Shown in pieces: positions 30,464 to 39,402 of a DNA stretch of 41,921 nucleotides. The notes beneath the pieces were generated by a model. The model was not told the origin of the DNA. It saw only the letters and a program-made list of their open reading frames with translations, and searched no databases. The translations under genes and the position numbers were made by a program. The DNA is from a virus. Every line of letters starts with the position of its first letter. Within the stretch, counting starts at the first letter, position 1. The stretch lies in IMG/VR virus record IMGVR_UViG_3300017917_005392, positions 1-41,921 of that record. One strand, written 5' to 3'.

Positions 30464-30999
30464 TTACAGTCCCTTACCAATGGCTTTTGAAAGAGCCTGC
30501 TCCTAGAATGCTCCTAGAAGCATTAAAGATTTTTGGCACTAAAGAAACGGTTGGTCCTAATCATAATCCTGTTATCATGGGTTGGGCTAAAGAGTTAGGA
30601 GTAGATAAAATCTACCTCAGCGATGAGATGCCCTGGTGTGGGTTAGCTCATTGCTTAATTGCCCAACGAGCCCATAAGGTTATGCCATTTGTAGGTTACG
30701 AAATCATAAGGGCGAAGAGTTGGCTAAAATGGGGGAACGCTGTATTGAAAGGAGATGCAATGCTTGGTGACACATTAGTTTTCGAGCGCCCAAATGGTCA
30801 TCATGTTGGACTTTATGTTGGTGAAGACAAAGATTGCTACCATGTACTTGGCGGCAATCAATCGAACAGCTATAGCATAACACGCATCAATAAATCTCGT
30901 TTGGCTGGAGTTCGAAGACAATATGTTACTGGGATGCCTCCAACCTGTAGAAAAATAATTCTTAAACCGTTGGGCTTCATGTCGAAAGACGAAGCTTAA
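30460..30999 (+). CDS. Endolysin, TIGR02594/CHAP-like cysteine amidase
   Basis: 179 aa. Matches the TIGR02594 family pattern of phage peptidoglycan hydrolases: Cys60 in MPWCGLAHC, His115 in NGHHVGLYVG and Asn133 in LGGNQSN form an NlpC/P60- or CHAP-type triad. It would cut peptide cross-links of the cell wall at lysis. No signal peptide, so export needs a holin, and a two-helix candidate follows at 31015. The end is basic. Good length for the family (about 130-180 aa). Confidence 0.85.
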   Translation: MITVPYQWLLKEPAPRMLLEALKIFGTKETVGPNHNPVIMGWAKELGVDKIYLSDEMPWCGLAHCLIAQRAHKVMPFVGYEIIRAKSWLKWGNAVLKGDAMLGDTLVFERPNGHHVGLYVGEDKDCYHVLGGNQSNSYSITRINKSRLAGVRRQYVTGMPPTCRKIILKPLGFMSKDEA

Positions 31000-31014
31000 C
31001 ACATTTTCAATTTT

Positions 31015-31176
31015 ATGATTAAAAAAAGAGTAGTTGACAGCTGGCGCAGCAGCATTGTTGGTCTCGTAGTTCTAGGATTAGGAGCGCTTCTAATCATCAA
31101 AGACCAAATTGCCTTTGGTTCAATCTTGATACCAGTAGGCTTAGGCTTGCTAGGTTACAAGGAAAAGAAATCCTAA
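31015..31176 (+). CDS. Small membrane protein, holin candidate
   Basis: 53 aa. Basic N terminus (MIKKRVVDSWRSS), two hydrophobic segments (about residues 14-27 and 32-47) with a turn at KDQIAFG, and a basic end (YKEKKS). The leader CAATTTT before ATG 31015 is a normal start context. It lies 15 nt after the endolysin gene. The small two-helix form fits class II/III holins; phage holin by position, unproved. Confidence 0.55.
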   Translation: MIKKRVVDSWRSSIVGLVVLGLGALLIIKDQIAFGSILIPVGLGLLGYKEKKS

Positions 31177-31177
31177 G

Positions 31178-31597
31178 ATGTACGGAGATCTAAAATTAGC
31201 ATTCATCAACAAAGCTTTGACCGACTACATGCAGTCGGTCATTAAGCGTATGAAAAGCGTCATCATCAAAAAAGATGTTCGCTTTACTGATGAGCTTTTA
31301 AATAGTTTCTCCTTTGCAGTTTTTCAGTCCAACGCGGATGGAAACGCCAATCTAAATTTTGCTGAATGGGGAAGAATGGTCGATATGGGTGTAGGTAAAG
31401 GTCATCCACTTGGAGGCATCAAAGCGACATCTGAATTAATAGAATCAACGCAAACAAGAAAGCCAGTTAAAATTTATAGCCCAATTGCTTACGGGCAACT
31501 AAATGGTTTGATTGGTGATTTAATGTATGGATTTACTGAAGAAGCTAAATCACTTTTAAAAAAAGAACTAGAAAATGGCAACCGTCAACTTAACTAA
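31178..31597 (+). CDS. Neck/tail-completion candidate
   Basis: 139 aa. Helical N terminus, then a middle with GRMVDMGVGKGHPLGG and a C-terminal part typical of HK97 gp10-like or tail-completion proteins from Bacteroidota phages. Starts one nt after the preceding gene. Overlaps the next gene by 23 nt. Assigned from motif style and context. Confidence 0.55.
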   Translation: MYGDLKLAFINKALTDYMQSVIKRMKSVIIKKDVRFTDELLNSFSFAVFQSNADGNANLNFAEWGRMVDMGVGKGHPLGGIKATSELIESTQTRKPVKIYSPIAYGQLNGLIGDLMYGFTEEAKSLLKKELENGNRQLN

Positions 31598-33785
31598 AAG
31601 TCCACACACGATTTCATTTTCAAGAAACCCTGTAGTCTTTCGATTCAGGGTTTCTCCATATAGCGATGAAGATATTTTCATCAACACCAAAGTAATGGTG
31701 CAGCTGTACGCAGAATCTTATCACTATGCCAATGATTTTACAGAAATTAAATCCGTTGTGTTACGCCCAGACAAGAGCGGATTTGTTGAACAAGATTGGA
31801 GTGTGCTTTTGGATTCTTTAGTTGAATTTCAAACGCCCTTGCCAACTCAAATGAACGCACAGATTTGCAAGAAACAAGCTGTCCGTTACTACTTGCGCTA
31901 CTATGTGATCACTGATTATGAATCAAGTGGTAACGCTCAAATGACATCGAAATTCCATATTTACAAAGGTGGACTCTCCTACCCTAATATGGATGCAAAA
32001 AGATACTTTGAATTGCACACCTCATTAGGCACATCAAAGTCATGCCTAAAATTTCCTTGTGATGAAAAGATATCGCCTGAAGCACCTTTGTGGCTTTATG
32101 TAGTTATTCCTGGTACGACTACTGAACTTAATGTTACGATCTTTCGAAAATTTGTTGACAATACCGGCACTAATGACACGGAAACATACGATTTAAACAC
32201 AACAGCCTATCAATATCAAATCGTTTGTATTCCTGTCGGAATCTCAAGCGCATTCCTAGATGTTGATGGATGGGATACTATTGCATATTTGAAATATGTT
32301 ATTGACAATGGTGGTCAAGTTGTTGGTACAACTGATTGGGTAGGCATTGATACAGCTTATCGCTATGACACTATGAGCATCTGCTATTTTAATAGCTTAG
32401 GCAATTTCGATGTGTTACCAGTAAACGGTCAAATTGATATCAATGGCAATTATAGCAAAACCGACTATTCAATTTTCAATACCAAAAAGTTTGCAACCAA
32501 TGGCATTCTTGAGGCTGAAATTGGAAAAGGAAATGCAAAAGAGCAATTGAAATATAAAGCTGAAACGGGTTTTATAAGCCTCCAAAAGCTAAACCAGTTA
32601 AGAGATTTGCTTAATTCCGAATGCGCTTGGCTTTACCAAAACAAAACTCTTACGCCTATCAATATCAACGCTCAAAATCTTTTCTTGTATTCAAACAAAG
32701 ATCAGCTCTACAGCCTAGCTCTAGATTGGGAAATTGCATTTCAGGATGAGAATTTCAGCCCTGATGGGTTGGTTACAGCAGCTGCTACTTGCCCAGCTGT
32801 GGAATATCTAAATATTACCCAAGTAATGCCCAACTCCATTCGGGTTGAATGGCAGCTTCCTGAAGGTTTCGACTTGATGGAATTACGCTACAGCAACAAC
32901 GGAGCATTAGCGGCTAATGCCATGACTAACATCGTTATGCTGAACGGTAATAATGGATTTATGGACATTGCTTTGCCCTACATAACAGGGAATAGCGGAA
33001 CGAGCAATATAAAAGTTTACACTCGTGTGGTATGTTCATCAACAAGCTATGGCGCATGGTATGGTCCGCTTTCAATGACTTATAATCGTTGGGCACCACC
33101 GATTGCCAGAAATGATTTTGCTACCACATTTAAAGGAGCAGCAAGCCGTCAGATATATTTCAATTCCAATCTGGTAAACACAATCAGAAATAATGACACA
33201 CCAGTAAACGGAGGTAATATAAAATTCCAAAGTGTGAGCCCATTAGTTGGAAGTGCTGGAGGATCTATATCATTCACAGCAATTGGCGTTTGTTATTACA
33301 CCCCACCAAGCGGAAGCTTTACAGGCGTTGAAGTATTTAATTACACGATATACGAACAAATGCCTTTAGCGAATAGTCCAACAGCTTCAGCTAAGATTTT
33401 TGTTACCGTAAATGCAAACAGCATAGCGGGACAAAATGGTACAGGAATTCCATTCCTGAAGCTGAGTTTTGAGAACACAGTTATTCAGAACTCGTATATA
33501 AAAGCTGATTTAAGGATTTCCTTTTACAAGGATGCGATGGGCACAATCCCCTACGACTTAAGTGGTTTGGGTATTTATTTTCAAGTGCTGCAAACATTGG
33601 AATATTTATTAGTTGGAGCGCCAGTAACCAGTAATTTATTTGGAGGAAGTGGACAATTAGCTTCAGGAACTAGCTACCTGAAAACAGGCGTCTACATAAC
33701 TGAAGACAATTTATTTATTGGCTTAAATAACAAGAAAAACTATAACTATTCAATTGTAAGTTCTAACTCCTATTTCATAATATGA
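31575..33785 (+). CDS. Tail-tip/baseplate protein with Fn3-like domain
   Basis: 736 aa. Beta-rich N-terminal half (about 1-390) of a type common in Bacteroidota phage tail-tip proteins. A fibronectin type III-like domain spans about 415-510 (NSIRVEWQLPEG ... IKVYTRVVCSS), followed by a cadherin/VCBS-like segment (about 510-610; NDTPVNGGNIKF ... FTGVEVFNYTI) and a final beta domain. Such domains bind carbohydrates or the host surface. Overlaps the following gene by 4 nt. Confidence 0.65.
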   Translation: MATVNLTKSPHTISFSRNPVVFRFRVSPYSDEDIFINTKVMVQLYAESYHYANDFTEIKSVVLRPDKSGFVEQDWSVLLDSLVEFQTPLPTQMNAQICKKQAVRYYLRYYVITDYESSGNAQMTSKFHIYKGGLSYPNMDAKRYFELHTSLGTSKSCLKFPCDEKISPEAPLWLYVVIPGTTTELNVTIFRKFVDNTGTNDTETYDLNTTAYQYQIVCIPVGISSAFLDVDGWDTIAYLKYVIDNGGQVVGTTDWVGIDTAYRYDTMSICYFNSLGNFDVLPVNGQIDINGNYSKTDYSIFNTKKFATNGILEAEIGKGNAKEQLKYKAETGFISLQKLNQLRDLLNSECAWLYQNKTLTPININAQNLFLYSNKDQLYSLALDWEIAFQDENFSPDGLVTAAATCPAVEYLNITQVMPNSIRVEWQLPEGFDLMELRYSNNGALAANAMTNIVMLNGNNGFMDIALPYITGNSGTSNIKVYTRVVCSSTSYGAWYGPLSMTYNRWAPPIARNDFATTFKGAASRQIYFNSNLVNTIRNNDTPVNGGNIKFQSVSPLVGSAGGSISFTAIGVCYYTPPSGSFTGVEVFNYTIYEQMPLANSPTASAKIFVTVNANSIAGQNGTGIPFLKLSFENTVIQNSYIKADLRISFYKDAMGTIPYDLSGLGIYFQVLQTLEYLLVGAPVTSNLFGGSGQLASGTSYLKTGVYITEDNLFIGLNNKKNYNYSIVSSNSYFII

Positions 33786-35536
33786 TTTCAATAAGGATTC
33801 ACTTAGCCAATGGAGAAAAACCATTTTTGAAATTAAAGCCTGGAACAAGATTATCATTGGAAATCATTAGCCCGGCTTTTGATTTTGATTTGGATAAAGG
33901 AGAAACTTCTTTACCCATCAATTTGCCATGGTCAGGAAACAGACAATATCTTGGTAGTCCTGAAATGATTGAAAGTTCCAATAAATCAACTTGGTACACT
34001 ATTGATGTATTTTTCAAAAACAGCATTGAACTTTCAGAGGCTAAGCTTACAATTATTCAAAACAAAGGAGATTTGAATTATGACAATGGTGAATATATCT
34101 GCAACATCAGCGGTGGTGAATCTCGGTTTGGTACGTTGATAAAAAACAAAACTTTAAAAGATTTGTCGCTGTGTGGATTGGTAAACTGGGCGTCCATCAT
34201 CGACAGCCGCACCTTTGCAGAAACCCTCATGAAATCGGGTAATAACCAATACCCTTTTGTTTTTGCTCCTGTGAGCAATTTCAAATACTTTGACGATTCA
34301 AGAGATGATTACAATAATGAATTTATTGTCAATCAGACTTTAAATAATATTCAATATTCCACAGCCTTTTCAAGTGGCTGGAGCTTTGCCCGACCTGATC
34401 CTACAACACCATCTTTAAAACTCAGTCCTGGTAATGCAGGTTATAATGATTATCGCACTATACCATTCTTTCAATTACAATATGTATTTAAAAGAATATT
34501 CAATGAACATGGTTATCAAGTTGTTGGCGATTGGTTTGAGCACCCTGATTTTCAATGTATTTATTTATGGAACAACTATAGCCTTGAAACGCCCACTGCT
34601 GGCAACTATGATGTAAACACATTCCTTTTGCCAAGCAATCATATGCCAAAGAAAAAATTAGGCTATTTTTTACAACAGGTTTCAAAATTCTTTGGCTTTG
34701 GCATCTACCTTGAAAGTGATGGCATGTTCCGAATCCGATATAGAACGGATTGCCTGAAACCTGCTGTTGTGAAGGACATTAGTAAATATGTTCAAACTAG
34801 TTTTACATCCAAAAAACTTCCATTAGCAGATGGTGGAATTCGTTTAAATTTCAAATATGAAAACGATAACCGTGCTAGTGATTTGGTGCAAGAAATTGAC
34901 CAATCAAAAGTTCGAGCTGAAGTGGAAATAGTGAGCGACATTGCCACACTTAGTTTGACTCCAGTGGCAGCTTCAGGCGACCTTGTGTATGTTCGTGCTT
35001 TAAATTATTACTATGTTTTCAATGGGACCAACTGGAACGCTTTTTCTGAAGGAAATCAAGAAATTATTCTTGGTAATGGGAAAGAAAGCTTTGAAATCGA
35101 AGCCACACCTTTGGTTTATGACATCGACCGAGATATGTCTGCTTGTGACCAAGTAGGCTCTTATGCCAACAAAAACGGATTGAGGATCAATAGTGATTTT
35201 GAGATTAGATTTTTTTATGTGAAGTCAATTAACAAAGGGACAGCTACAAATGTACCATCAACTTTCACGCATAATAAACGACCAAACGGAAGCCTAGTTG
35301 CAGATGTTAGTTTAAGCCTAAAAGCCATAGGCTCTATCTACCAAAAATTTCATCAGCCATTTTTTGAAAAGTTGTCCAATAGCGATTTAGTAACAGTTTC
35401 ATTGATTGTCAATTCAGGAATTGACATCAAAAGCTTTGAAGGATTGATGATAAAAAATGTGCAGTATATCCTACATAAAATCACTAAAGACATCAGTAAC
35501 GATAAGTCTATGGAAATGGATTTAATCCCCATATAG
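33782..35536 (+). CDS. Tail hub / tip protein
   Basis: 584 aa. A long beta-rich protein beginning IRIHLANGEKPFLKLKPGTRLSLEI, with a helical stretch near 285-310 (MPKKKLGYFLQQVSKFFGF) and hub-like architecture. Together with the 736-aa protein it forms the last genes of the tail module. Hub function is inferred. Its 3' end overlaps the reverse-strand repressor gene by 15 nt tail-to-tail. Confidence 0.55.
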   Translation: MISIRIHLANGEKPFLKLKPGTRLSLEIISPAFDFDLDKGETSLPINLPWSGNRQYLGSPEMIESSNKSTWYTIDVFFKNSIELSEAKLTIIQNKGDLNYDNGEYICNISGGESRFGTLIKNKTLKDLSLCGLVNWASIIDSRTFAETLMKSGNNQYPFVFAPVSNFKYFDDSRDDYNNEFIVNQTLNNIQYSTAFSSGWSFARPDPTTPSLKLSPGNAGYNDYRTIPFFQLQYVFKRIFNEHGYQVVGDWFEHPDFQCIYLWNNYSLETPTAGNYDVNTFLLPSNHMPKKKLGYFLQQVSKFFGFGIYLESDGMFRIRYRTDCLKPAVVKDISKYVQTSFTSKKLPLADGGIRLNFKYENDNRASDLVQEIDQSKVRAEVEIVSDIATLSLTPVAASGDLVYVRALNYYYVFNGTNWNAFSEGNQEIILGNGKESFEIEATPLVYDIDRDMSACDQVGSYANKNGLRINSDFEIRFFYVKSINKGTATNVPSTFTHNKRPNGSLVADVSLSLKAIGSIYQKFHQPFFEKLSNSDLVTVSLIVNSGIDIKSFEGLMIKNVQYILHKITKDISNDKSMEMDLIPI

Positions 35537-36148
35537 ATTGCGCAGCTTTTTCACTGCTTCTTGAATTTTATCCCATTGCTCCGACTTTGAAACATATTGT
35601 TTCAAGCGCATTTTATTTTGAAATAGGTCAAGCCGTTCGCCATGATCATTGGCTATTTTCATCACCACATCAAATGAAGGATTGATTTCGCCGGCTATTA
35701 TTTTTTGCAAGTTCCTTGGCGTCATGCCTAGCTTTTGCGCATATTCCTGGCGTGGGGTTTTGTGCTTGTGCAGAATTACATCAATCATTTCACCTACTGA
35801 CAATTCTTCGTTATAGCACATTTGCTCCTCGTTCGTTTCTGTACATGATTTTTTATTCAAATCATAACTATCAACATGCATCATAGGCGTATGATTATCC
35901 AAAGCCATCACAAAACCAAGATCCAAACCATATTTTTCACAAGCAATTTTCACATGCTCAATCGATGGATTAATTGTTCCTTCAGATAAGCTAGACCAAT
36001 AACCATAGACATAGTTACCCGTCATCCCGAAAGCCTCTCCCACTTCCCTTTTGTCCAATTCTTTTTCCTTGAATTTTTCATTGAAAAAGTGAAAAAAACG
36101 CTTTGCGATTTCACTTCTGAAGGTCAATTCTTTCTTTTCTTTTTTCAT
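35522..36148 (-). CDS. Probable phage repressor with two HTH regions
   Basis: 208 aa. Two helix-turn-helix candidates: residues about 36-80 (KREVGEAFGMTGNYVYGYWSSLSEG) and about 128-162 (RQEYAQKLGMTPRNLQKIIAGEINPS), the second a clear XRE/Cro-type HTH. It lacks a LexA-type peptidase domain. It faces a small gene (36285) over an intergenic region with a good promoter and palindromes, the usual lysis-lysogeny arrangement. It would hold off the early operon in a lysogen. Another option is a general regulator with a double HTH. Confidence 0.7.
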   Translation of the reverse strand: MKKEKKELTFRSEIAKRFFHFFNEKFKEKELDKREVGEAFGMTGNYVYGYWSSLSEGTINPSIEHVKIACEKYGLDLGFVMALDNHTPMMHVDSYDLNKKSCTETNEEQMCYNEELSVGEMIDVILHKHKTPRQEYAQKLGMTPRNLQKIIAGEINPSFDVVMKIANDHGERLDLFQNKMRLKQYVSKSEQWDKIQEAVKKLRNLYGD

Positions 36149-36179
36149 AATGATTAATTTAATGTGAGTTAATTTTTAC

Positions 36180-36246
36180 GAATTATTTGGAATTTTCAGA
36201 ATCATTAATACTTTTGGGCTACAAATAATTCTTAAAACGGTTTTAA
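36180..36246. promoter_or_regulatory. Early promoter with overlapping palindromic operators
   Basis: Forward promoter: TTTG (36186-36189), exactly N19, TACTTTTG (36209-36216), a full match to TTTG-N19-TAnnTTTG. An inverted repeat GAATTATTTG (36180-36189) / CAAATAATTC (36222-36231) brackets it, and the perfect palindrome TTAAAACGGTTTTAA (36232-36246) lies at the expected start of transcription. TATATTTG on the reverse strand (36262-36255) may serve the repressor gene. Confidence 0.75.
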
Positions 36247-36284
36247 ATCCATTACAAATATAAGGATTATAAATAAATGAAATT

Positions 36285-36524
36285 ATGAGCACAACAGACA
36301 AAGTTTTTTTTGACAACATGAAAAAAAATCTAGGTAACGCCTATGCATCTTTAATCGTCAAAAAACAACGAAAGCTAAAAGAGACGCAGGTTTACCATGT
36401 TTTCAGAGGCGAATGCAAAGACACCGAATTAGTCAACCGAGTTCTTGATGCTGCCGAAAAAGTATTACAAGATCAAAAAGCCCTCAATGAAAAAAAGGAA
36501 AGACTTTCAAGAATTACTAATTAA
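36285..36524 (+). CDS. Cro-like small regulator candidate
   Basis: 79 aa. First gene of the early operon, opposite the repressor. A helical region (KLKETQVYHVFRGECKDTELVNRVLDAAEKVL, in pieces about 30-62) has HTH-like spacing with a Gly turn (FRGE). A Lys/Glu tail ends it. Small size and place fit a Cro- or CII-like protein; DNA binding is not proved by the sequence. Confidence 0.55.
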   Translation: MSTTDKVFFDNMKKNLGNAYASLIVKKQRKLKETQVYHVFRGECKDTELVNRVLDAAEKVLQDQKALNEKKERLSRITN

Positions 36525-36529
36525 TTACA

Positions 36530-36544
36530 CGAATTTTAAATTCG
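36530..36544. promoter_or_regulatory. 15-bp palindrome CGAATTT-T-AAATTCG
   Basis: Perfect palindrome 5 nt before the ATG at 36550 and after the Cro-like stop. The word ACGAAT that begins it also occurs at 36178 and in the palindrome at 2827, so it could be a shared half-site. Confidence 0.4.
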
Positions 36545-36549
36545 CATAA

Positions 36550-36984
36550 ATGAAACCTCTAGACATATTTATAAGTCCTAATATAACAGCCCAATTGGTT
36601 GCTTTAGGTGTAGCAGCAAAAACACATAATAACTATCGTGTTTTCCATCAAAAAGAGTGGTATCTGTTTAGTGCCCATTTTGACCCGTTGCAATTGTATA
36701 AAACGATTGAAGGACTTCCATTCCAAAACAGCCCTTACACAGAATATCCTGCATTCACACTGGAGGAACTGGTGCCATTGATTCCTGGCTTTTGCATGGT
36801 GTATGAAAATGGGCAATACACTGTTTGTGGTGATAAAATATTCGATATGCCTTGCATCACAGACAAGAAGGCTGTGGACGCGGCTGGAATGCTCCTTACT
36901 CGTTGCATCCTTCAGCGCATACTGAAGGTTGAAACCATCAATAACTCACTCAAACAAACTTTAAATAAAGAATATGGCAGTTGA
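36550..36984 (+). CDS. Early-operon protein, unknown
   Basis: 144 aa, alpha/beta, with several Cys (GFCMVYEN, YTVCGDK, PCITDK, RCILQ). Overlaps the next gene by 11 nt. No family recognised; early expression in a replication operon suggests host takeover or DNA metabolism. Confidence 0.6.
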   Translation: MKPLDIFISPNITAQLVALGVAAKTHNNYRVFHQKEWYLFSAHFDPLQLYKTIEGLPFQNSPYTEYPAFTLEELVPLIPGFCMVYENGQYTVCGDKIFDMPCITDKKAVDAAGMLLTRCILQRILKVETINNSLKQTLNKEYGS

Positions 36985-37237
36985 TTTTACCATGCTCAAC
37001 AGAATTGTTGACTATAAAACTGAGCTCGATCAGGTCAACAGACTTATCGACAAAATGGAGGCTGATGAGCCAGCTAAACCTGTGCAGATTCAAGACGTGT
37101 TGAATGAGTTCCCAAAACTCACATCAGTAGTGGAGAGCGCCACAGATGGACTTAATTCAAGTTTCTTAGAAATTCTTCGGACCAGAAAATCTGATCTCGA
37201 AGAACTATTATCTCACTTCACAATAACTGAAGGCTAA
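36974..37237 (+). CDS. Small helical early protein
   Basis: 87 aa, coiled-coil-like. Its last 20 residues (ILRTRKSDLEELLSHFTIT) resemble the end of the next protein (ILTTNRNELASLLTSYNIS), hinting at a shared domain. One nt separates the two genes. Function unknown. Confidence 0.6.
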   Translation: MAVDFTMLNRIVDYKTELDQVNRLIDKMEADEPAKPVQIQDVLNEFPKLTSVVESATDGLNSSFLEILRTRKSDLEELLSHFTITEG

Positions 37238-37238
37238 A

Positions 37239-37778
37239 ATGGATATCAACGCATTACGAACAATCAATAATCAATTGCTTGGATTGATTAAGAAAAAAGA
37301 AAAATTAGAGCAGGCACTTGCTAAAAGAACGGCAGGCACTAAGTATTATAATGTTGGTGGACCGGTGGTGGTTACAGAACTCAATCTTACTGATTACATA
37401 GCCACTCAAGAAGCTGCGCTGACGACTAAGATTCAAAACACTATTGCATCCTTAGGGAATCAAATTAGCAATTATGTAATTACAACTGTAAGCTTTGGTG
37501 ATGCACCTATAATAGTTGATGATTCAAACGATAACGTAGCTAAAGAAATTAGTAACCTATTCAAGCTATATGACGAAAGAACAGCAGCAATTGACTGTTT
37601 AAACTATGGGTTAAGTTACCTATCTGACCAAGGCAGTTACCCTGAACTATCTGAAGCTAATCTAGATATATCCGACTTATTGACGCAAAACAGGACTGAC
37701 TTATTAGCCATACTCACTACAAACAGAAATGAATTAGCATCACTACTTACCTCATATAATATTTCAAACAATAATTAA
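37239..37778 (+). CDS. Helical early protein related to its neighbour
   Basis: 179 aa. An N-terminal coiled coil (RTINNQLLGLIKKKEKLEQAL), a Thr-rich central region and a helical C terminus similar to the preceding protein. Probably oligomeric. No family recognised; recombination mediator or annealing-type proteins are sometimes found here, but no motif supports this. Confidence 0.6.
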   Translation: MDINALRTINNQLLGLIKKKEKLEQALAKRTAGTKYYNVGGPVVVTELNLTDYIATQEAALTTKIQNTIASLGNQISNYVITTVSFGDAPIIVDDSNDNVAKEISNLFKLYDERTAAIDCLNYGLSYLSDQGSYPELSEANLDISDLLTQNRTDLLAILTTNRNELASLLTSYNISNNN

Positions 37779-37790
37779 AAACAAACAGTT

Positions 37791-38093
37791 ATGCAAAAAG
37801 TAATCATCAATCTAAAAGGGGAAAACCCACCAGAAGTATTTCAAATTCCTGAACAAAGAAAAGAGGAAATAGTTAACAGCATGTTTCCATTTTTTAAGCA
37901 GTTAGCTGAAGAAGAAATCAGTTTAAATCAACTGATTCAAAATTGTAATGAATTTGCTCAAAACGTCCAGGAAGTTGCTTTCATAAATTATGGCATAGCA
38001 AAATCAATAGCTGAAACCAAAATACTAACTGATAAACTTAGGAAAATTTCAGTGCTTTTTGTGGGCAAAAACAAACCAATCGCACAGGCTTAA
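37791..38093 (+). CDS. Small early protein, unknown
   Basis: 100 aa. N-terminal strand pair (QKVIINLKGENPPEVF) and then helices rich in Glu and Asn. In the space between early genes and SSB. No family recognised. Confidence 0.55.
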   Translation: MQKVIINLKGENPPEVFQIPEQRKEEIVNSMFPFFKQLAEEEISLNQLIQNCNEFAQNVQEVAFINYGIAKSIAETKILTDKLRKISVLFVGKNKPIAQA

Positions 38094-38165
38094 AAACACT
38101 TACTACCATAGGCGCTGGGTGTTTCTACATTCGGCTTTTTCAAAAACTTAAAATTAACATTTATC

Positions 38166-38567
38166 ATGATTTTACTTCAAATAGCTGGACGAGTTGGCAA
38201 CGATGCCGAGTCCAAAAAAGTCAACAATCAGTATTGCATTTCTTTCTCAGTGGCGCACAGCTCTAAGTATAAAGATGCACTAGGTAACACACAAGAGCAC
38301 ACTACATGGGTGAAGTGCGCATTATGGAAAGACAAAGACAACCTTAGTCAGCACATTAAAAAAGGGGATGTTGTTTATTGCTCCGGATTCCCAAAATCAA
38401 ACGCATGGGTGGATCAGGATAGAAAGGTTCGCCACAACCTTGAAATGAATGTTCAAAGCTTTGAATTTATTCATTCTAAAAAGTCTGAAGCTCAAGCTCC
38501 TACTCCATCAACCCCTGAAGCTTCAGCAACTCTAACAAGTAATGATTCTTTCAATTGGAACTCTTAA
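38166..38567 (+). CDS. ssb: Single-stranded DNA-binding protein
   Basis: 133 aa, OB-fold SSB: LLQIAGRVGNDAESKKV at the start, then SFSVAHSSKYKD, TTWVKCALWKDK (the W..V..W strand typical of SSB) and GDVVYCSGFPK. A Pro/Ser/Thr-rich tail follows; the usual acidic DDDIPF tip is absent, the end being NDSFNWNS. It coats ssDNA during phage replication. It lies between early unknown genes and the primase. Confidence 0.9.
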   Translation: MILLQIAGRVGNDAESKKVNNQYCISFSVAHSSKYKDALGNTQEHTTWVKCALWKDKDNLSQHIKKGDVVYCSGFPKSNAWVDQDRKVRHNLEMNVQSFEFIHSKKSEAQAPTPSTPEASATLTSNDSFNWNS

Positions 38568-38579
38568 AACTCAAATATT

Positions 38580-39002
38580 ATGGCTTTCAAAAAATTTGAT
38601 TCCCAAACACTCCCTGCGGCAAGAAACGGTGCCGCTATTATTAGCTTTAATAAAGAAGGACTTATTTCTTTCACCCAAAGAGCTGTTGAAATATTAAACT
38701 TAAACGAAAACAATTCGGTTAGTTTCTTTCAGGATGAAGATGAACCAAACCTTTGGTATGTAGCCAAAGAAACAGAAGAAAATAATACTGGCTATGTCGT
38801 AAGAAAGATGAATGACAACCCAAAAATACTTGGCTTTAATAATAGGTCACTTTTTTATGAAATTTCAGTTTCCTTAAAGCTTGACACTAAAAACTCATTT
38901 CATATTCAAATGGGAAGCAGCCCTGAAGTTGAATGCGAAGGGCTTGATTGCTATGAGTTGATAAATGGCACCATTAAAATTAAAAAAAGTGGAAAAGCCT
39001 AA
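38580..39002 (+). CDS. Acidic protein between SSB and primase, unknown
   Basis: 140 aa, acidic, strand-rich with ENNSVSFFQDEDEPNLWYVAKE. Small, no signal peptide. Located 12 nt after ssb; overlaps the next gene by 38 nt in another frame. Perhaps a single-stranded-DNA or polymerase accessory, by context. No family recognised. Confidence 0.6.
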   Translation: MAFKKFDSQTLPAARNGAAIISFNKEGLISFTQRAVEILNLNENNSVSFFQDEDEPNLWYVAKETEENNTGYVVRKMNDNPKILGFNNRSLFYEISVSLKLDTKNSFHIQMGSSPEVECEGLDCYELINGTIKIKKSGKA

Positions 39003-39402
39003 AGATCCTGTTGGCACCTTCATGCGATTGATTTGGAAGTTGCTCATGACAGAGCTTAAATATTCGGCTACTCGGACTCAAAAGGATTTGAAGCTTTTGT
39101 TTGTGCTCAGAAAACAAACAGAAAAACGAGTTGAGGAATATTTCCAAGCCAATCCGTCACAAGTGCCAGGTTTGAGCCAATACACACCAAACCGCTTAGG
39201 GCAGTTTGTGCGAACCGTTGTTTTGTTTCGAGAAGCTGAAAAAAAATACTACAGCTGCAAAACACAAGACAATTTTAAAAGAATGCATGAGCTATTCAGC
39301 CTATTAGGAAATGACTTGGATGCTTACTTTAATCGTTACCCAGACCAAAATCCAATTGACCGAATTAAACTAGTCGCACAGCAAGAACTACAATTATCAT
39401 GA
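38965..39402 (+). CDS. Helical basic protein upstream of primase
   Basis: 145 aa, rich in Lys/Arg, Leu and Gln, all-helical. Begins inside the previous gene and overlaps the primase ATG by 4 nt (ATGA). The early overlap and matching composition over the whole length support it as a real gene. A role in replication is inferred from place only. Confidence 0.6.
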   Translation: MAPLKLKKVEKPKDPVGTFMRLIWKLLMTELKYSATRTQKDLKLLFVLRKQTEKRVEEYFQANPSQVPGLSQYTPNRLGQFVRTVVLFREAEKKYYSCKTQDNFKRMHELFSLLGNDLDAYFNRYPDQNPIDRIKLVAQQELQLS

